Assembly (NCBI RefSeq): GCF_023634805.2 | Contig: NZ_CP106881.1 | Coordinates: 1,581,501 to 1,645,500 of the forward strand | DNA length: 64,000 nt | Direction of reading: 5' to 3' | DNA from: Comamonas endophytica | GTDB taxonomy: Bacteria; Pseudomonadota; Gammaproteobacteria; Burkholderiales; Burkholderiaceae_C | Part shown: in pieces, positions 28,978 to 40,125 of the stretch | Layout of the letters: each line of letters opens with the position of its first letter | Numbering within the stretch: the first letter of the stretch is position 1 | Notes under the pieces: model-generated | What the model was told of the DNA's origin: nothing | The model's database searches: none | What the model saw: only the letters and a program-made list of their open reading frames with translations | Program-made: the position numbers and the translations under genes

Positions 28978-29847
28978 TTACACAGCGGCGGCGCCGGCCA
29001 CGATTTCCGACAGCTCGGTCGTGATAGCTGCCTGGCGCGTCTTGTTGTAGACCAGCTTCAACTCGCTGATGACGTTGCCTGCGTTGTCGGTTGCGGCCTT
29101 CATGGCCACCATGCGCGCCGACTGCTCGGACGCCATGTTGTCGGCAACGGCCTGGTACACCAGGGACTCCACGTAACGCACGAGCAACTCGTCAATGACG
29201 GTTTGCGCATCGGGTTCGTAGATGTAGTCCCAGCTGGCGCCAGACGTCTTCTCAGCCTGCATTTGCGCGGACGACAGGGGCAGCAACTGCTCCATGACCG
29301 ATTCCTGCTTCATCGTGTTGATGAAGCGGGTGTAGCTCAGGTACACCTTGCTGATCCTGCCTTCGGCATACGCGTCGAGCAGCACCTTTGCAGGGCCGAT
29401 CAGAGTTTCCAGATGCGGGGTGTCGCCCAGACCCGTGACATGCGAAACCACCTTGGCGCCGACACGGTTCAAGAAGCCCAGACCCTTGCTGCCAATGGCC
29501 ACGGCCTCCGCGGAGATACCCTGGTCCTGCAGCTCGCGCAGCTTGGCCGTGACGACACGCAACACGTTGGTGTTCATGCCGCCGCACAATCCCTTGTCGG
29601 TCGTCACCACGATGACGCCGACCTTCTGTGCATCGTTCACCTGCATGAACGGATGCACATATTCGGGATTGGCTTGGCCAAGATGGGCTGCAATGTTGCG
29701 GATCTTCTCGCTATAGGGACGGGCCGCCAGCATCCGTTCCTGCGCCTTGCGCATCTTGGATGCCGCGACCATTTCCATGGCCTTCGTGATCTTCTTGGTG
29801 TTCTCCACCGATTTGATCTTGCCGCGAATTTCCTTACCTGCTGCCAT
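28978..29847 (-). CDS. atpG: F1Fo ATP synthase gamma subunit
   Basis: 289 residues. The terminal helices [20 protein letters not shown] and the C-terminal [20 protein letters not shown] form the coiled coil that turns inside the alpha3beta3 ring; the central domain contains [10 protein letters not shown]. It lies 18 bases after atpA. Confidence 0.98.
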   Translation of the reverse strand: MAAGKEIRGKIKSVENTKKITKAMEMVAASKMRKAQERMLAARPYSEKIRNIAAHLGQANPEYVHPFMQVNDAQKVGVIVVTTDKGLCGGMNTNVLRVVTAKLRELQDQGISAEAVAIGSKGLGFLNRVGAKVVSHVTGLGDTPHLETLIGPAKVLLDAYAEGRISKVYLSYTRFINTMKQESVMEQLLPLSSAQMQAEKTSGASWDYIYEPDAQTVIDELLVRYVESLVYQAVADNMASEQSARMVAMKAATDNAGNVISELKLVYNKTRQAAITTELSEIVAGAAAV

Positions 29848-29865
29848 GATGGCTCCTCGTCCGGA

Positions 29866-31419
29866 TTAAGCGAACGACTTCTTGAACGCAGCGATGGCAG
29901 CGGTCAATTCGGCTTCGGATTCCTTGTCCATGGCCTTGGTGGCATTGAGCTTGTCGATCAATGCGCCGTGGCTGGTCTTGAGGAACTGGTGCAGACCGGC
30001 TTCGAAGGGCAGAACCTGCTTGACTTCGATGTCGTCCATGTAACCCTTGTTCACCGCGAACAGCGAAGCACCCATCAGGGCCACCGACAGCGGGCTGTAC
30101 TGGGCCTGCTTGAGCAGTTCGGTCACGCGGGCACCGCGGTCGAGCTGCTTGCGGGTGGATTCGTCCAGGTCGGAAGCGAACTGCGCGAACGCAGCCAGTT
30201 CACGGTACTGTGCCAGGTCGGTACGGATACCGCCGGACTGGCCCTTGACGAACTTGGTCTGGGCGGCGCCACCGACGCGCGACACCGAGATACCGGCGTT
30301 GATCGCGGGACGGATACCGGCGTTGAACAGGCTGGTTTCCAGGAAGATCTGGCCGTCGGTGATCGAGATCACGTTGGTAGGCACGAAAGCCGAGACGTCA
30401 CCCGCCTGGGTTTCAATGATCGGCAGCGCGGTCAGCGAACCGGTCTTGCCCTTGACGGCGCCCTTGGTGAACTCTTCCACGTAGGTGGCGTTCACGCGGG
30501 CAGCGCGCTCGAGCAGGCGGCTGTGGAGATAGAATACGTCGCCGGGGAAGGCTTCGCGGCCTGGCGGACGGCGCAGCAGCAGCGAGACCTGGCGGTAGGC
30601 CACGGCTTGCTTGGACAGGTCGTCATAGACGATCAGCGCGTCTTCGCCGCGGTCGCGGAAGTATTCGCCCATGGTGCAGCCCGAGTAGGCCGACACGTAC
30701 TGCATCGCGGCCGATTCGGCAGCGGTGGCAGCCACCACGATGGTGTATTCCATGGCGCCGGACTGTTCCAGGGCGCGCACGACGTTCTTGACCGACGAAG
30801 CCTTCTGGCCGATGGCGACGTAGATACACGTCACGCCCTGGCCCTTCTGGTTGATGATGGCGTCGATGGCCACGGCGGTCTTGCCGGTCTGGCGGTCGCC
30901 AATGATCAGTTCGCGCTGGCCGCGGCCCACGGGAACCATCGAGTCGATCGACTTCACGCCGGTCTGCAGCGGCTGGTCCACCGACTGGCGTGCGATCACG
31001 CCGGGAGCGACCTTCTCGATCACGTCGGTCATCTTCGCGTTGATCGGACCCTTGCCGTCAACGGGATGGCCCAGCGCGTTCACCACGCGGCCGATCAGCT
31101 CGGGGCCGACCGGCACTTCCAGGATGCGGCCCGTGCACTTGACGGTATCGCCTTCGGAGATGTGCGTGTACTCACCCAGAATCACGGCGCCGACGGAGTC
31201 GCGCTCGAGGTTCAGGGCCAGGCCGTACGAGGGTTGACCGTCAGCGGTGGCCGGGAATTCCAGCATTTCGCCTTGCATCACGTCCGACAGGCCATGGATG
31301 CGCACGATACCGTCCGTCACCGACACCACGGTGCCCTGGTTGCGGATATCGGTGCTCGCAGCCAGACCTTCGATGCGGCTCTTGATCAATTCAGAAATTT
31401 CTGCGGGATTGAGTTGCAT
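29866..31419 (-). CDS. atpA: F1Fo ATP synthase alpha subunit
   Basis: 517 residues. Begins [18 protein letters not shown]. Non-catalytic nucleotide site with Walker A GDRQTGKT and the arginine-finger segment [12 protein letters not shown]. Regulates the catalytic beta subunits. Usual length and order between atpH and atpG. Confidence 0.99.
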   Translation of the reverse strand: MQLNPAEISELIKSRIEGLAASTDIRNQGTVVSVTDGIVRIHGLSDVMQGEMLEFPATADGQPSYGLALNLERDSVGAVILGEYTHISEGDTVKCTGRILEVPVGPELIGRVVNALGHPVDGKGPINAKMTDVIEKVAPGVIARQSVDQPLQTGVKSIDSMVPVGRGQRELIIGDRQTGKTAVAIDAIINQKGQGVTCIYVAIGQKASSVKNVVRALEQSGAMEYTIVVAATAAESAAMQYVSAYSGCTMGEYFRDRGEDALIVYDDLSKQAVAYRQVSLLLRRPPGREAFPGDVFYLHSRLLERAARVNATYVEEFTKGAVKGKTGSLTALPIIETQAGDVSAFVPTNVISITDGQIFLETSLFNAGIRPAINAGISVSRVGGAAQTKFVKGQSGGIRTDLAQYRELAAFAQFASDLDESTRKQLDRGARVTELLKQAQYSPLSVALMGASLFAVNKGYMDDIEVKQVLPFEAGLHQFLKTSHGALIDKLNATKAMDKESEAELTAAIAAFKKSFA

Positions 31420-31462
31420 GACTCTTTCCTTCTTTCTTTGTTTAGCCGGGACCTCAGCGCGG

Positions 31463-32002
31463 TTAGGCAGTGAGGGCTGCTTTCATTTGTTCCAGACGGG
31501 CCTTGACCGAGGTGTCGAGCACTTCGTCACCCACGACCACGCGAATGCCACCGATCAGCGACTCATCGGGCTGAACGGTGAGATGCAGCTTGCGGCCAAA
31601 ACGCTTTTCCAACGAAGCGCCAAGCTCCGTCAGTGCGGCAGGTTCGATCGGGAAGGCGCTATAGACCACCGCATCCGACGAGCCCGCGAGCTGGTTGACC
31701 AGACCACGAAACTGATCTGCAACCTCGGGCAGCGCGTTCACGCGGCCGTTCTCGATGATGACGCGCAGGAAATTACGGGCGGCATCGGGAAGTGCCGAAC
31801 CGGCAACACCCGTGAAAACGTCGAACAGCTGTTCTTCGCTGACCTTGGGGTTGTCTGCCAGTTGGCGCAATTGCGAATCGGCGGCAACCGCCGCCAATTT
31901 CTCCACCCAGCCGACTGTGCCGTTCAAATCCGCACCGCTGGCGGTGCTGGCTTTGAACAGGGCTTCAGCGTAAGGGCGGGCAATGGTGGCGAGTTCTGCC
32001 AT
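31463..32002 (-). CDS. atpH: F1Fo ATP synthase delta subunit
   Basis: 179 residues. N-terminal helical bundle begins [18 protein letters not shown]; the C-terminal motif [20 protein letters not shown] is family-typical. Holds the F1 head to the b-subunit peripheral stalk. It is 11 bases after atpF. Confidence 0.97.
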   Translation of the reverse strand: MAELATIARPYAEALFKASTASGADLNGTVGWVEKLAAVAADSQLRQLADNPKVSEEQLFDVFTGVAGSALPDAARNFLRVIIENGRVNALPEVADQFRGLVNQLAGSSDAVVYSAFPIEPAALTELGASLEKRFGRKLHLTVQPDESLIGGIRVVVGDEVLDTSVKARLEQMKAALTA

Positions 32003-32013
32003 GTTTGCGTTCC

Positions 32014-32484
32014 TTACAGCTCAGTCTTGAGGCGGTTCAGCAGATCGGCGTGGACGCCGGCGTTGACTTCCTTGCGGAGAATCTGCTCGGCACCCTTGAC
32101 GGCCAGTGCGGCCACCTGCTCGCGCAGGGCCTCACGGGCTTGAATTGCTTGCTGCTCGGCTTCTGCACGGGCGGCTGCAATCAGCTTGTTGCCTTCTTCA
32201 GTCGCACGGGCCTTGGCCTCTTCGATGATGGACTGGGCGCGGCGGTCGGCGTCCGCAAGCCGCGATGTCGTTTCATTGCGCGTCTGGGCCAGTTCCTGCT
32301 CGACGCGCTTGTTGACGGCGGTCAGTTCGGATTTGGCCTTGTCGGCAGCAGAGAGGCCATCGGCGATTTTCTGGGCTCGCTCATCCAGCGCCTTCGCGAT
32401 CGGAGGCCACACGAACTTCATCGTGAACAGCACCAGGATCAGGAAGACGATGGCCTGAACGAACAGGGTCGCGTTGATACTCAC
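32014..32484 (-). CDS. atpF: F1Fo ATP synthase b subunit
   Basis: 156 residues. One N-terminal membrane helix (about 6-26: [20 protein letters not shown]) is followed by a long charged, Ala-rich helix, the dimeric peripheral stalk. A single b gene, with no b' copy here. It lies between atpE and atpH. Confidence 0.97.
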   Translation of the reverse strand: MSINATLFVQAIVFLILVLFTMKFVWPPIAKALDERAQKIADGLSAADKAKSELTAVNKRVEQELAQTRNETTSRLADADRRAQSIIEEAKARATEEGNKLIAAARAEAEQQAIQAREALREQVAALAVKGAEQILRKEVNAGVHADLLNRLKTEL

Positions 32485-32519
32485 GGCAACACCTTTCTAT
32501 ATGGGCGTTGAGGGGGAGC

Positions 32520-32783
<264 letters not shown>

Positions 32784-32814
32784 TTAAAAAAGTGAAAGGA
32801 AAGGAAAGAAAGGG

Positions 32815-33693
<879 letters not shown>

Positions 33694-33699
33694 TCAATA

Positions 33700-34179
33700 T
33701 CAATCGGTTTTTCGGACACCGGAGCGTCGCAGCAGCAGCGCAATCCAGTACGTTTTCATCGTTACCACCATGCCGGCCAGCAAAGCCAACCAGCTCAAAC
33801 CTGCCACCAGCCTGGGCGCCATCGCCAACATGGCAATGCACAGCACCAGCTTGGCCAATTCCCAGCCGAAGAACCCCACCATCGCCGCGCTCGCATTGGA
33901 CGCCGCCTGCTGGCGGGCCATGCCGCGCGCAAACAGGGCGGCGGGAAGCACCACCGCGAGCGCACCATAGGCAGCCGACCAGCCCACCGTGGGCCTGCCG
34001 CTCACCAGCCAGGCCAGCAGCGCCACCAGCGCGCCCACCAGCACTTGCCCTGCCACCACACGCCATGGCGACACCGGCGGATTGCGCTGGCGCCACTGCT
34101 GCGCCTCTTCGGCAGTCAGGGGGTTGAAGTCGGAGTCTTCAGCCTCAGCTTCAGTCCCGGGTGCATATTTTTCTGACAT
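33700..34179 (-). CDS. atpI: ATP synthase subunit I-like protein
   Basis: 159 residues. A polar N-terminus of about 40 residues is followed by four hydrophobic segments, as in AtpI proteins that help assemble the c ring. Sequence is poorly conserved in this family, so position (first gene, directly before atpB) carries much of the weight. The segment FFGWELAKLVLCIAMLAMAP matches the family pattern. Confidence 0.85.
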   Translation of the reverse strand: MSEKYAPGTEAEAEDSDFNPLTAEEAQQWRQRNPPVSPWRVVAGQVLVGALVALLAWLVSGRPTVGWSAAYGALAVVLPAALFARGMARQQAASNASAAMVGFFGWELAKLVLCIAMLAMAPRLVAGLSWLALLAGMVVTMKTYWIALLLRRSGVRKTD

Positions 34180-34220
34180 CTGGCGCCCAGGTTGAGACTG
34201 AAACTTTCACAAAGCCTCTG

Positions 34221-34256
34221 ATTATAAGTAAAAACCCCTGCCTTAAGATAGGGGTT
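34221..34256 (-). promoter_or_regulatory. candidate atp operon promoter just downstream of a terminator-like hairpin
   Basis: A perfect TATAAT at 34221-34226 (minus strand) lies about 40 bases before atpI. Directly upstream is a hairpin AACCCCT / AGGGGTT (34233-34256) with TTTTTA after it. No good TTGACA-like -35 is present. The hairpin may insulate the promoter from upstream transcription. The remaining part of the 255-base divergent spacer shows no gene. Confidence 0.45.
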
Positions 34257-34434
34257 GTCACGGGTGTGGCCAAATTTATCTTGTGCCACCGGCTCTGCGC
34301 CGCTCACCCAACAATGCAGGCAAGCCTTTGCCGCGCATAGGTTTTTCGCTGGACCTGCACCACATCGGTGCCGGCGGAACGTTACCGCATAACCGTCGGT
34401 TCCGACAAGGTATTAACCTTTGAAAGTCTCTGTC

Positions 34435-34761
34435 ATGAGCTCGTCAACTCCCCTTTCCCCCTCCGCCAGCATCATTGGCGCCGGCGATGACGCCGTGGCA
34501 CGCAAGGACTCGCTGATCGAGTATCCCTCGCTGTTCCCGATCAAGGTCATGGGCCTGAAGCACGACAACCTGGTGTCGGCCATCACTGCCATTGCACACC
34601 ACTTCGATCCGGCCTTCGATGCCAGCACCATCGAGCTGCGCCCCAGCAGCACCGGCAAGTACCTGGGCGTGACCATCACCGTCACGGCAACCAGCCGCGA
34701 GCAGCTCGACGACCTGTATCGCGCGCTGACCTCCGATCCCCACGTCAAGGTGGTGCTCTGA
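34435..34761 (+). CDS. YbeD/DUF493 family protein
   Basis: 108 residues from the ATG giving [10 protein letters not shown]; a TTG five codons earlier is open but less likely. The family core is [20 protein letters not shown] through [20 protein letters not shown] to the ending [11 protein letters not shown], an ACT-like ferredoxin fold. In many proteobacteria the gene precedes lipB, as here (2-base gap), which points to a link with lipoate metabolism; its exact role is not known. Confidence 0.9.
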   Translation: MSSSTPLSPSASIIGAGDDAVARKDSLIEYPSLFPIKVMGLKHDNLVSAITAIAHHFDPAFDASTIELRPSSTGKYLGVTITVTATSREQLDDLYRALTSDPHVKVVL

Positions 34762-34763
34762 AC

Positions 34764-35471
34764 GTGCCGGACGCCGGCATGGATACGCGCCTGCTCGGCC
34801 GCACCGACTACCGGGCCACGGTACAGGCCATGCAGGATTTCACGCAGCAGCGCGGGCCGGACACTCCCGATGCGCTATGGATCTGCGAGCACGCACCGCA
34901 TTTCACCCAGGGGCTGGCTGGAAAGGCCGACCATGTGCTGGTGCCCGGCGACATCCCGGTGGTGGCCACCAACCGCGGCGGCCAGGTGACCTTCCATGGC
35001 CCGGGCCAGGTCGTCGCCTATCCACTGCTGGACCTGCAGCGCCGCGGCTACTTCGTCAAGGAATATGTCCACCGCCTGGAAGAAGCCGTGATCCGCACGC
35101 TGGCGCATTTCGGCGTCACGGGCCACCGCGTCGCGGGCGCGCCCGGCATCTACGTGCGCCTGGGCGATCCTTCCAGCCACGCGATGCTCGAACAGCGCCC
35201 GCAGCTGCGGCTGCCGGGCAGCGCCGCGCCCACGCCCGACTTCCACGGCCTGGGCAAGATTGCCGCTTTGGGCATCAAGGTCAGCCGCCACTGCACCTAC
35301 CACGGTCTGGCGCTGAACGTGGCCATGGACCTGGAACCCTACTCGCGCATCAATCCTTGTGGCTATGCCGGCCTGCCGAGCGTGGATCTTTCTACAATCG
35401 GAGTCCAGACAACCTGGGACGAGGCTGCGCATGTGCTTGGCCGACAGCTGGAAATCCGGCTCGCCCCCTGA
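34764..35471 (+). CDS. lipB: octanoyl-[acyl-carrier-protein]:protein N-octanoyltransferase
   Basis: LipB moves octanoate from ACP to lipoyl domains, the first step of lipoate synthesis. 235 residues if the GTG start is used; an ATG five codons later ([11 protein letters not shown]) is an equally good family match. Motifs: [12 protein letters not shown] and [17 protein letters not shown] with the catalytic Lys, and the acyl-accepting Cys in RINPCGYAG. It lies between ybeD and lipA in a compact operon. Confidence 0.96.
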   Translation: MPDAGMDTRLLGRTDYRATVQAMQDFTQQRGPDTPDALWICEHAPHFTQGLAGKADHVLVPGDIPVVATNRGGQVTFHGPGQVVAYPLLDLQRRGYFVKEYVHRLEEAVIRTLAHFGVTGHRVAGAPGIYVRLGDPSSHAMLEQRPQLRLPGSAAPTPDFHGLGKIAALGIKVSRHCTYHGLALNVAMDLEPYSRINPCGYAGLPSVDLSTIGVQTTWDEAAHVLGRQLEIRLAP

Positions 35472-35483
35472 CCCCCTAGAGCC

Positions 35484-36470
35484 ATGAGCACCATAGACGT
35501 CGTACGCGAAGCGCAGTCCGCAGCCACCTACAACCCGCTGGCCAAGCAGAAGGCCGCGGCCAAGCTGTCGCGCATTCCCATCAAGGTCGAACAGGGCGAG
35601 GTGCTCAAGAAGCCCGAGTGGATCCGCGTCAAGGCCGGCTCTCCGACCACGCGCTTCTACGAGATCAAGGACATCCTGCGCGAGAACAAGCTGCATACCG
35701 TCTGCGAGGAAGCGAGTTGCCCGAACATCGGCGAGTGCTTCGGCAAGGGCACGGCGACCTTCATGATCATGGGCGACAAGTGCACGCGCCGCTGCCCGTT
35801 CTGCGACGTCGGCCACGGCCGCCCCGATCCGCTCGATGCAGATGAGCCGCTGAACCTGGCCAAGACCATCGCCCAGCTGCGCCTGAAGTACGTGGTGATC
35901 ACCAGCGTCGACCGCGACGACCTGCGCGACGGCGGCAGCGGCCATTTCGTCGAGTGCATCAGGAATATCCGCGAACTGTCGCCCACCACGCAGATCGAGA
36001 TCCTCGTGCCCGATTTCCGCGGCCGCGACGACCGCGCGCTCGAGATCCTCAAGGCCGCACCGCCCGACGTCATGAACCACAACCTCGAGACCGCGCCGCG
36101 CCTGTACAAGGAAGCGCGCCCGGGCTCCGACTACCAGTTCAGCCTGAACCTGCTGAAGAAGTTCAAGGCGCTGCACCCGAACGTGCCGACCAAGAGCGGC
36201 ATCATGGTCGGGCTGGGCGAGACCGACGAGGAAATCCTGCAGGTCATGCGCGACATGCGCGCGCACGACATCGACATGCTGACCATCGGCCAATACCTGG
36301 CGCCCTCGAACAGCCACCTGCCGGTGAAGCGCTACGTGCACCCCGACACCTTCAAGATGTTCGAGGAAGAAGCCTACAAGATGGGCTTCAGCCATGCGGC
36401 CGTGGGCGCCATGGTGCGTTCGAGCTACCATGCCGATCAGCAGGCACACGGGGTATTAAGCAGCTCCTGA
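35484..36470 (+). CDS. lipA: lipoyl synthase
   Basis: 328 residues. A radical-SAM enzyme that inserts two sulphurs into the octanoyl chain made by LipB. The radical-SAM cluster is CTRRCPFC (Cys100, 104, 107); the sacrificial auxiliary cluster is held by Cys74, 79 and 85 ([13 protein letters not shown]). The ending [10 protein letters not shown] carries the conserved Arg-Ser-Ser motif, followed by about ten extra residues. 12 bases after lipB. Confidence 0.98.
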   Translation: MSTIDVVREAQSAATYNPLAKQKAAAKLSRIPIKVEQGEVLKKPEWIRVKAGSPTTRFYEIKDILRENKLHTVCEEASCPNIGECFGKGTATFMIMGDKCTRRCPFCDVGHGRPDPLDADEPLNLAKTIAQLRLKYVVITSVDRDDLRDGGSGHFVECIRNIRELSPTTQIEILVPDFRGRDDRALEILKAAPPDVMNHNLETAPRLYKEARPGSDYQFSLNLLKKFKALHPNVPTKSGIMVGLGETDEEILQVMRDMRAHDIDMLTIGQYLAPSNSHLPVKRYVHPDTFKMFEEEAYKMGFSHAAVGAMVRSSYHADQQAHGVLSSS

Positions 36471-36545
36471 GACGCTTTTCGACGGTGCTGCCCTTGGCCT
36501 GCGCACGGTAAACAGGAAACAATGAGGAGCACTTGCTCCAAACCA

Positions 36546-36580
36546 CCGTTCGCCCCGAGCCCGTCGAAGGGTGGACGGCC
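36546..36580. repeat. dispersed palindrome-like repeat, degenerate copy
   Basis: CCGTTCGCCCCGAGCC then CGTCGAAGGGTGGACGG is a degenerate version of an element found twice upstream of rpsL (near 52.0 and 52.1 kb) and once near 58.6 kb. It lies in the 407-base gap between lipA and ptsI. Confidence 0.65.
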
Positions 36581-36632
36581 TGTCCTCAAGCTCATCGGCT
36601 AATTTGGGCCATCGCCACTCCCACGAAACAAA

Positions 36633-36660
36633 AAAGCCTTCCATTTGGAAGGCTTTCTTC
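36633..36660. terminator. bidirectional terminator between lipA and ptsI
   Basis: Stem AAAGCCTTCC / GGAAGGCTTT with a 4-base loop; TCTTC follows on the plus strand and a T-run on the minus strand. It lies 160-190 bases past lipA and probably serves both converging operons. Confidence 0.75.
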
Positions 36661-36829
36661 GTTGGCTTCATCAAAAAATGCCTGGCTAACCGGCGAGCCG
36701 CTGGCTGGCAAAAAACGACTGAGGGCTTGACAGGCCCACGAGTCGCCCCACGATGAAACTGAAAAACTGCTGGAGCACGGCTCCCACCAGGATATGTGCT
36801 GCGTCAGTGGATGAATCATAACATCTAAA

Positions 36830-36844
36830 TGAGAAGCACTCGCA
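36830..36844. promoter_or_regulatory. Fur-box-like site without a gene
   Basis: TGAGAAGCACTCGCA has the 7-1-7 layout of betaproteobacterial Fur boxes, with half-sites TGAGAAG and (reverse) TGCGAGT. An AAAAGGA site follows on the plus strand but no plausible reading frame starts there. The region from 36661 to 36877 otherwise holds nothing recognisable. Confidence 0.3.
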
Positions 36845-36877
36845 ACTATTTTTCAAAAGGATTTTGCGTGGTGCTTT

Positions 36878-38605
36878 TCAGGGTCCCGCGGCCAGCAACG
36901 CTGCGGGGTCATCGGCCAGCACCACCTGCCGCGCCCAGGCGCCGAGCCGGCCCGCGTCGGCGCGCAGTATCTCCTGCTTCACGGTGAGAATCTGCGCCGG
37001 GTGCATGGAGAAGCTGCGCAGGCCCAGGCCCAGCAGCAGGCGCGTCATGCCGACGTCGCCCGCCACCTCGCCGCAGACGCAGATGTTCTTGCCCTGGCGC
37101 TGCCCTTCGGCAATGACCTCGGCCACCAGGCGCAGCACGGCCGGGTGCAGCGGGTCGTACAGGTGCGCCACGGCCTCGTCGGCACGGTCGATGGCCAGCG
37201 TGTACTGGATCAGGTCATTGGTGCCTATCGACAAGAAGTCGAAGTAGCGCAGGAACATGCGCACCATCAGCGCCGCTGCCGGAATCTCGATCATCGCCCC
37301 CAGTTGCACCGCGCCCCAGGCCATGCCGCGCGCGTCGAGCTCGGCGCGCGCCAGCTCCACCTGGGCCAGGGTCTGCTCGATTTCGCGCTGGTGCGCGAGC
37401 ATAGGGAACAGCAGGCTCACGGGCCCGTGCACGGCCGCGCGCAGCACGGCGCGCAGCTGGGTGCGGAACATGCCGGGATCGGCCAGGCTCCAGCGGATCG
37501 CCCGCAGCCCCAGCGCCGGGTTGAGCGAGTATTCCCGGGCCTGCGCCCGGTCCAGCGGCTTGTCCGCGCCCACGTCGATGGTGCGGATGGTCACGGGCCG
37601 GCCCTGCATTCCCTCGACGGCCTGCCTGTAGGCCAGGTACTGCTCTTCCTCGCCGGGCATGGGACCGTCGCGCCCCATGAACAGGAACTCGCTGCGAAAC
37701 AGCCCCACGCCCTGTGCGCCCGCGCCCAGCGCGGCCGGACCGTCGCCGGGCTGCTCGATATTCGCGAGCAGCTCGATCGACTGCCCGTCCATGGTCACCG
37801 CCGGCGTATGCCGCAGCAATTCCAGGCCCTCGCGCTCGAGCGCATGCTCGCGCTGGCGGTCTTCATATTCGGCCAGAATCGCCGGGGAAGGATCGACGAT
37901 CACCACGCCGGCATTGCCATCGATGATCAACCAGTCGTCGGGCCGTACCAGCTGGCCCGCGGCACGCGCGCCGACGACGGCAGGAATGTCCATGCTGCGT
38001 GCGACGATCGCCGTATGCGAGGTCCTGCCGCCCACCGCCGTCACGAAGCCGGCAAACACGCTGGTCTTGAAATGCAGCATGTCGGCCGGTGCCAGATCCT
38101 GCGCCACGAGGATCAGCGGCCATTCCGGCGTGGTGCCGGAATGCACCGCAGGCACCGGGCCGGCCACGCCCTTGAGATGCCGCAGGATGCGGTCCACCAC
38201 CTGTTCGAGATCGGCCTTGCGTTCGCGCAGGTATTCGTCCTCCATCTCGTCGAACTGGCGCGATATCGCCTCGAGCTGCGTGGTCAGTGCCCACTCCGCG
38301 TTGTACAGGCGCTCGCGGATCCACTGTTCCACGCCATGGACCAGCGATTCGTCCTGCAGCAGCATCAGGTGCACGTCCAGCAGCGCATCCAGCTCGGCCG
38401 GTGCGTCATGCGGCATCTCGGTCTGCAGCCGCTGCAGCTCCTCGATGACCGCATGGCGCGCCATGCGCGCCCGCGCGATTTCCGCCTGCACTTCGGTGGC
38501 AGCAATGAAATAGTGCTGCACTTCGATGCGGCTCGAGCTCACGAGCACCGCCCGCCCGATGGCGATGCCGCGGGAAACCGCCAGGCCGTGAATTGCAAAC
38601 GTCAT
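36878..38605 (-). CDS. ptsI: PTS enzyme I (phosphoenolpyruvate-protein phosphotransferase)
   Basis: 575 residues. Takes phosphate from PEP and passes it to HPr. The phosphorylated residue is His197 in GGRTSHTAIVARSMDIPA; the PEP-binding barrel includes GVGLFRSEFLFM and SIGTNDLIQYTLAIDR, and the catalytic Cys near the C-terminus is in ICVCGEVAGD. No GAF domain, so it is the sugar-type EI rather than EI-Ntr. It follows ptsH by 93 bases in the order EIIA-HPr-EI. Confidence 0.97.
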   Translation of the reverse strand: MTFAIHGLAVSRGIAIGRAVLVSSSRIEVQHYFIAATEVQAEIARARMARHAVIEELQRLQTEMPHDAPAELDALLDVHLMLLQDESLVHGVEQWIRERLYNAEWALTTQLEAISRQFDEMEDEYLRERKADLEQVVDRILRHLKGVAGPVPAVHSGTTPEWPLILVAQDLAPADMLHFKTSVFAGFVTAVGGRTSHTAIVARSMDIPAVVGARAAGQLVRPDDWLIIDGNAGVVIVDPSPAILAEYEDRQREHALEREGLELLRHTPAVTMDGQSIELLANIEQPGDGPAALGAGAQGVGLFRSEFLFMGRDGPMPGEEEQYLAYRQAVEGMQGRPVTIRTIDVGADKPLDRAQAREYSLNPALGLRAIRWSLADPGMFRTQLRAVLRAAVHGPVSLLFPMLAHQREIEQTLAQVELARAELDARGMAWGAVQLGAMIEIPAAALMVRMFLRYFDFLSIGTNDLIQYTLAIDRADEAVAHLYDPLHPAVLRLVAEVIAEGQRQGKNICVCGEVAGDVGMTRLLLGLGLRSFSMHPAQILTVKQEILRADAGRLGAWARQVVLADDPAALLAAGP

Positions 38606-38698
38606 CCGGACTGTCCTTCAGTCAATCATGCCGGCCCGTGCGCGCGACACGCAGGCGGCCAACCGTCTGGACAAATGCGATGCCTGCAGCGCATCGGC

Positions 38699-38968
38699 TC
38701 ACTGCCCTTCGCCAAACTTGTCGTCGATCAATGCCAGCAGCGCATCCATTGCTTCCTGCTCCTGCTCGCCGTTGGTCTCAAGCTCCACCTGCGAACCGAT
38801 GCCCGCTGCCAGCATCATCACTCCCATGATGCTCTTGGCATTGATGCGCCGCTCCCCCTTGGTCATCCACACCTCGCAGGGATAGCTGCCCGCGAGCTTG
38901 GTGAGCTTGGCCGAGGCGCGCGCGTGCAGCCCCAGCTTGTTGCTGATGGTGATGGTGGTCTTGATCAT
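38699..38968 (-). CDS. ptsH: PTS phosphocarrier protein HPr
   Basis: 89 residues. The phosphorylated His15 is in KLGLHARASAKL. The second site region NAKSIMGVMML contains the serine that HprK phosphorylates in many betaproteobacteria; no hprK is in this window. The ATG overlaps the EIIA stop (ATGA), so the two are translated together. Confidence 0.97.
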   Translation of the reverse strand: MIKTTITISNKLGLHARASAKLTKLAGSYPCEVWMTKGERRINAKSIMGVMMLAAGIGSQVELETNGEQEQEAMDALLALIDDKFGEGQ

Positions 38969-39384
38969 GGATGGAACGGAGGTTCTTGTTCTTCGACGGG
39001 GTGGCCAGCCACGGCCATCACCCCCTGAGTGCCGCCCGCGACGGCCCGGGCCGCAACGGCTTCGAGCGCTTCATGGCGGTAGCCGATGGCGCGCAGCAGC
39101 ATCGGCAGGTTCACGCCCGCCACCAACCGGGCGGCATGGCCCGCCACCAGGCGCTGGGCCACATTGCTCGGGGTCGCGCCAAATACATCGGTCAACACCA
39201 GCACCGGCGCATCGCCCTGGCCCAGCAGCTGGCGCGCACGCGCCAACGAGGCTTCGGGGCTTTCATCGGCCTCGATGTCGAGCGCCAGCACATCGGCGGC
39301 GCTGTCGGCAAACACATGCAGTGCGCAAGCCCGCAGCGCCTGCGCCAGCGGGGCATGGGTGACGAGGAGAATGCGCGTGTTCAT
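38965..39384 (-). CDS. PTS mannose-type EIIA domain protein
   Basis: 139 residues, a lone EIIA-Man domain. The expected phosphorylated His10 is in LLVTHAPLAQAL; the segment VLVLTDVFGATPSNVAQRL is family-typical. No EIIB or EIIC gene is present, so it likely has a regulatory role in a phosphorelay rather than sugar uptake; this is known for orphan EIIA-Man proteins in Burkholderiales. First gene of the three-gene operon. The first ATG has no strong binding site, but a longer open frame upstream is not conserved. Confidence 0.92.
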   Translation of the reverse strand: MNTRILLVTHAPLAQALRACALHVFADSAADVLALDIEADESPEASLARARQLLGQGDAPVLVLTDVFGATPSNVAQRLVAGHAARLVAGVNLPMLLRAIGYRHEALEAVAARAVAGGTQGVMAVAGHPVEEQEPPFHP

Positions 39385-39549
39385 GCAGGGCATTATCGCG
39401 CGAGCTCCGCCGATACCGTGCAAACCATTGCCGCATTCCCGCGCCCATTCGCCCATTTGGACGGCCCTGCCCGGCGCGGACTTCGGCGCGCATGGCGCCC
39501 ATAAACCCCGGATTGCCGGATCGCCGGCGGCTTTGGGCACAATTGGGGC

Positions 39550-40053
39550 ATGGCACTCAACAAATGGATAGCAGGCGTGGCGCTGGCCGCCGTCGTCGGC
39601 ATGGGCGGCTTCATCTACCTGAATGCCGGCACCAGCCCGGCGCCGGCGTCGACCTTCGTGCTGCTGGACGGCAGTCAGAAAACCACTGCCGATCTGCGCG
39701 GCAAGGTCACGCTGGTCAACTTCTGGGCCACCAGCTGCACCACCTGCGTGGCCGAAATGCCCGAGATCGTCGCCACCTACAACAAGTATCAGCCAAAGGG
39801 CTTCGAGACCGTGGCCGTGGCGATGAGCTACGACCCGCCCAGTTATGTGGTGAATTTCGCGCAGAGCCGGCAGCTGCCATTCAAGGTCGCCATCGACAAC
39901 ACCGGCATGGTCGCCAAGCAGTGGGGCGATGTGCAGCTCACGCCTTCGACCTTCATCGTCAACAAGCGCGGCGAGATCGTCAAACGCTATGTCGGCGCTC
40001 CCGATTTTGCCGAGCTGCACCAGCTGATCGAGAAGCTGCTGGCCGAAGCCTGA
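39550..40053 (+). CDS. TlpA-like membrane-anchored thioredoxin
   Basis: 167 residues. An N-terminal hydrophobic anchor (5-25) holds a periplasmic thioredoxin-like domain. The redox motif is CTTC (Cys63 and Cys66) in LVNFWATSCTTCVAEM; the cis-Pro is in LTPSTFIVNKRGEIV. TlpA/ResA-like proteins reduce disulphides, often for cytochrome c maturation or as antioxidants. It is a single-gene unit closed by a terminator; its neighbour on the right is a decayed cytochrome c'. Confidence 0.92.
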   Translation: MALNKWIAGVALAAVVGMGGFIYLNAGTSPAPASTFVLLDGSQKTTADLRGKVTLVNFWATSCTTCVAEMPEIVATYNKYQPKGFETVAVAMSYDPPSYVVNFAQSRQLPFKVAIDNTGMVAKQWGDVQLTPSTFIVNKRGEIVKRYVGAPDFAELHQLIEKLLAEA

Positions 40054-40073
40054 GCCTTGCATTCCATGAAAAG

Positions 40074-40105
40074 ACGCCCGCGGACTCCCCGTCCCGGGCG
40101 TTTTT
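40074..40105 (+). terminator. rho-independent terminator after the thioredoxin gene
   Basis: Stem ACGCCCG / CGGGCGT around a 13-base loop, followed by TTTTTG; it begins about 20 bases after the stop codon. Confidence 0.75.
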
Positions 40106-40125
40106 GCATGGCAGCGGTTGCGGCG

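Noticed and set aside
36592..36819. A 75-codon minus frame starting just beside the Fur-box-like site
   Set aside because: It reads through the lipA/ptsI terminator hairpin and has no family resemblance; no ribosome-binding site was seen.
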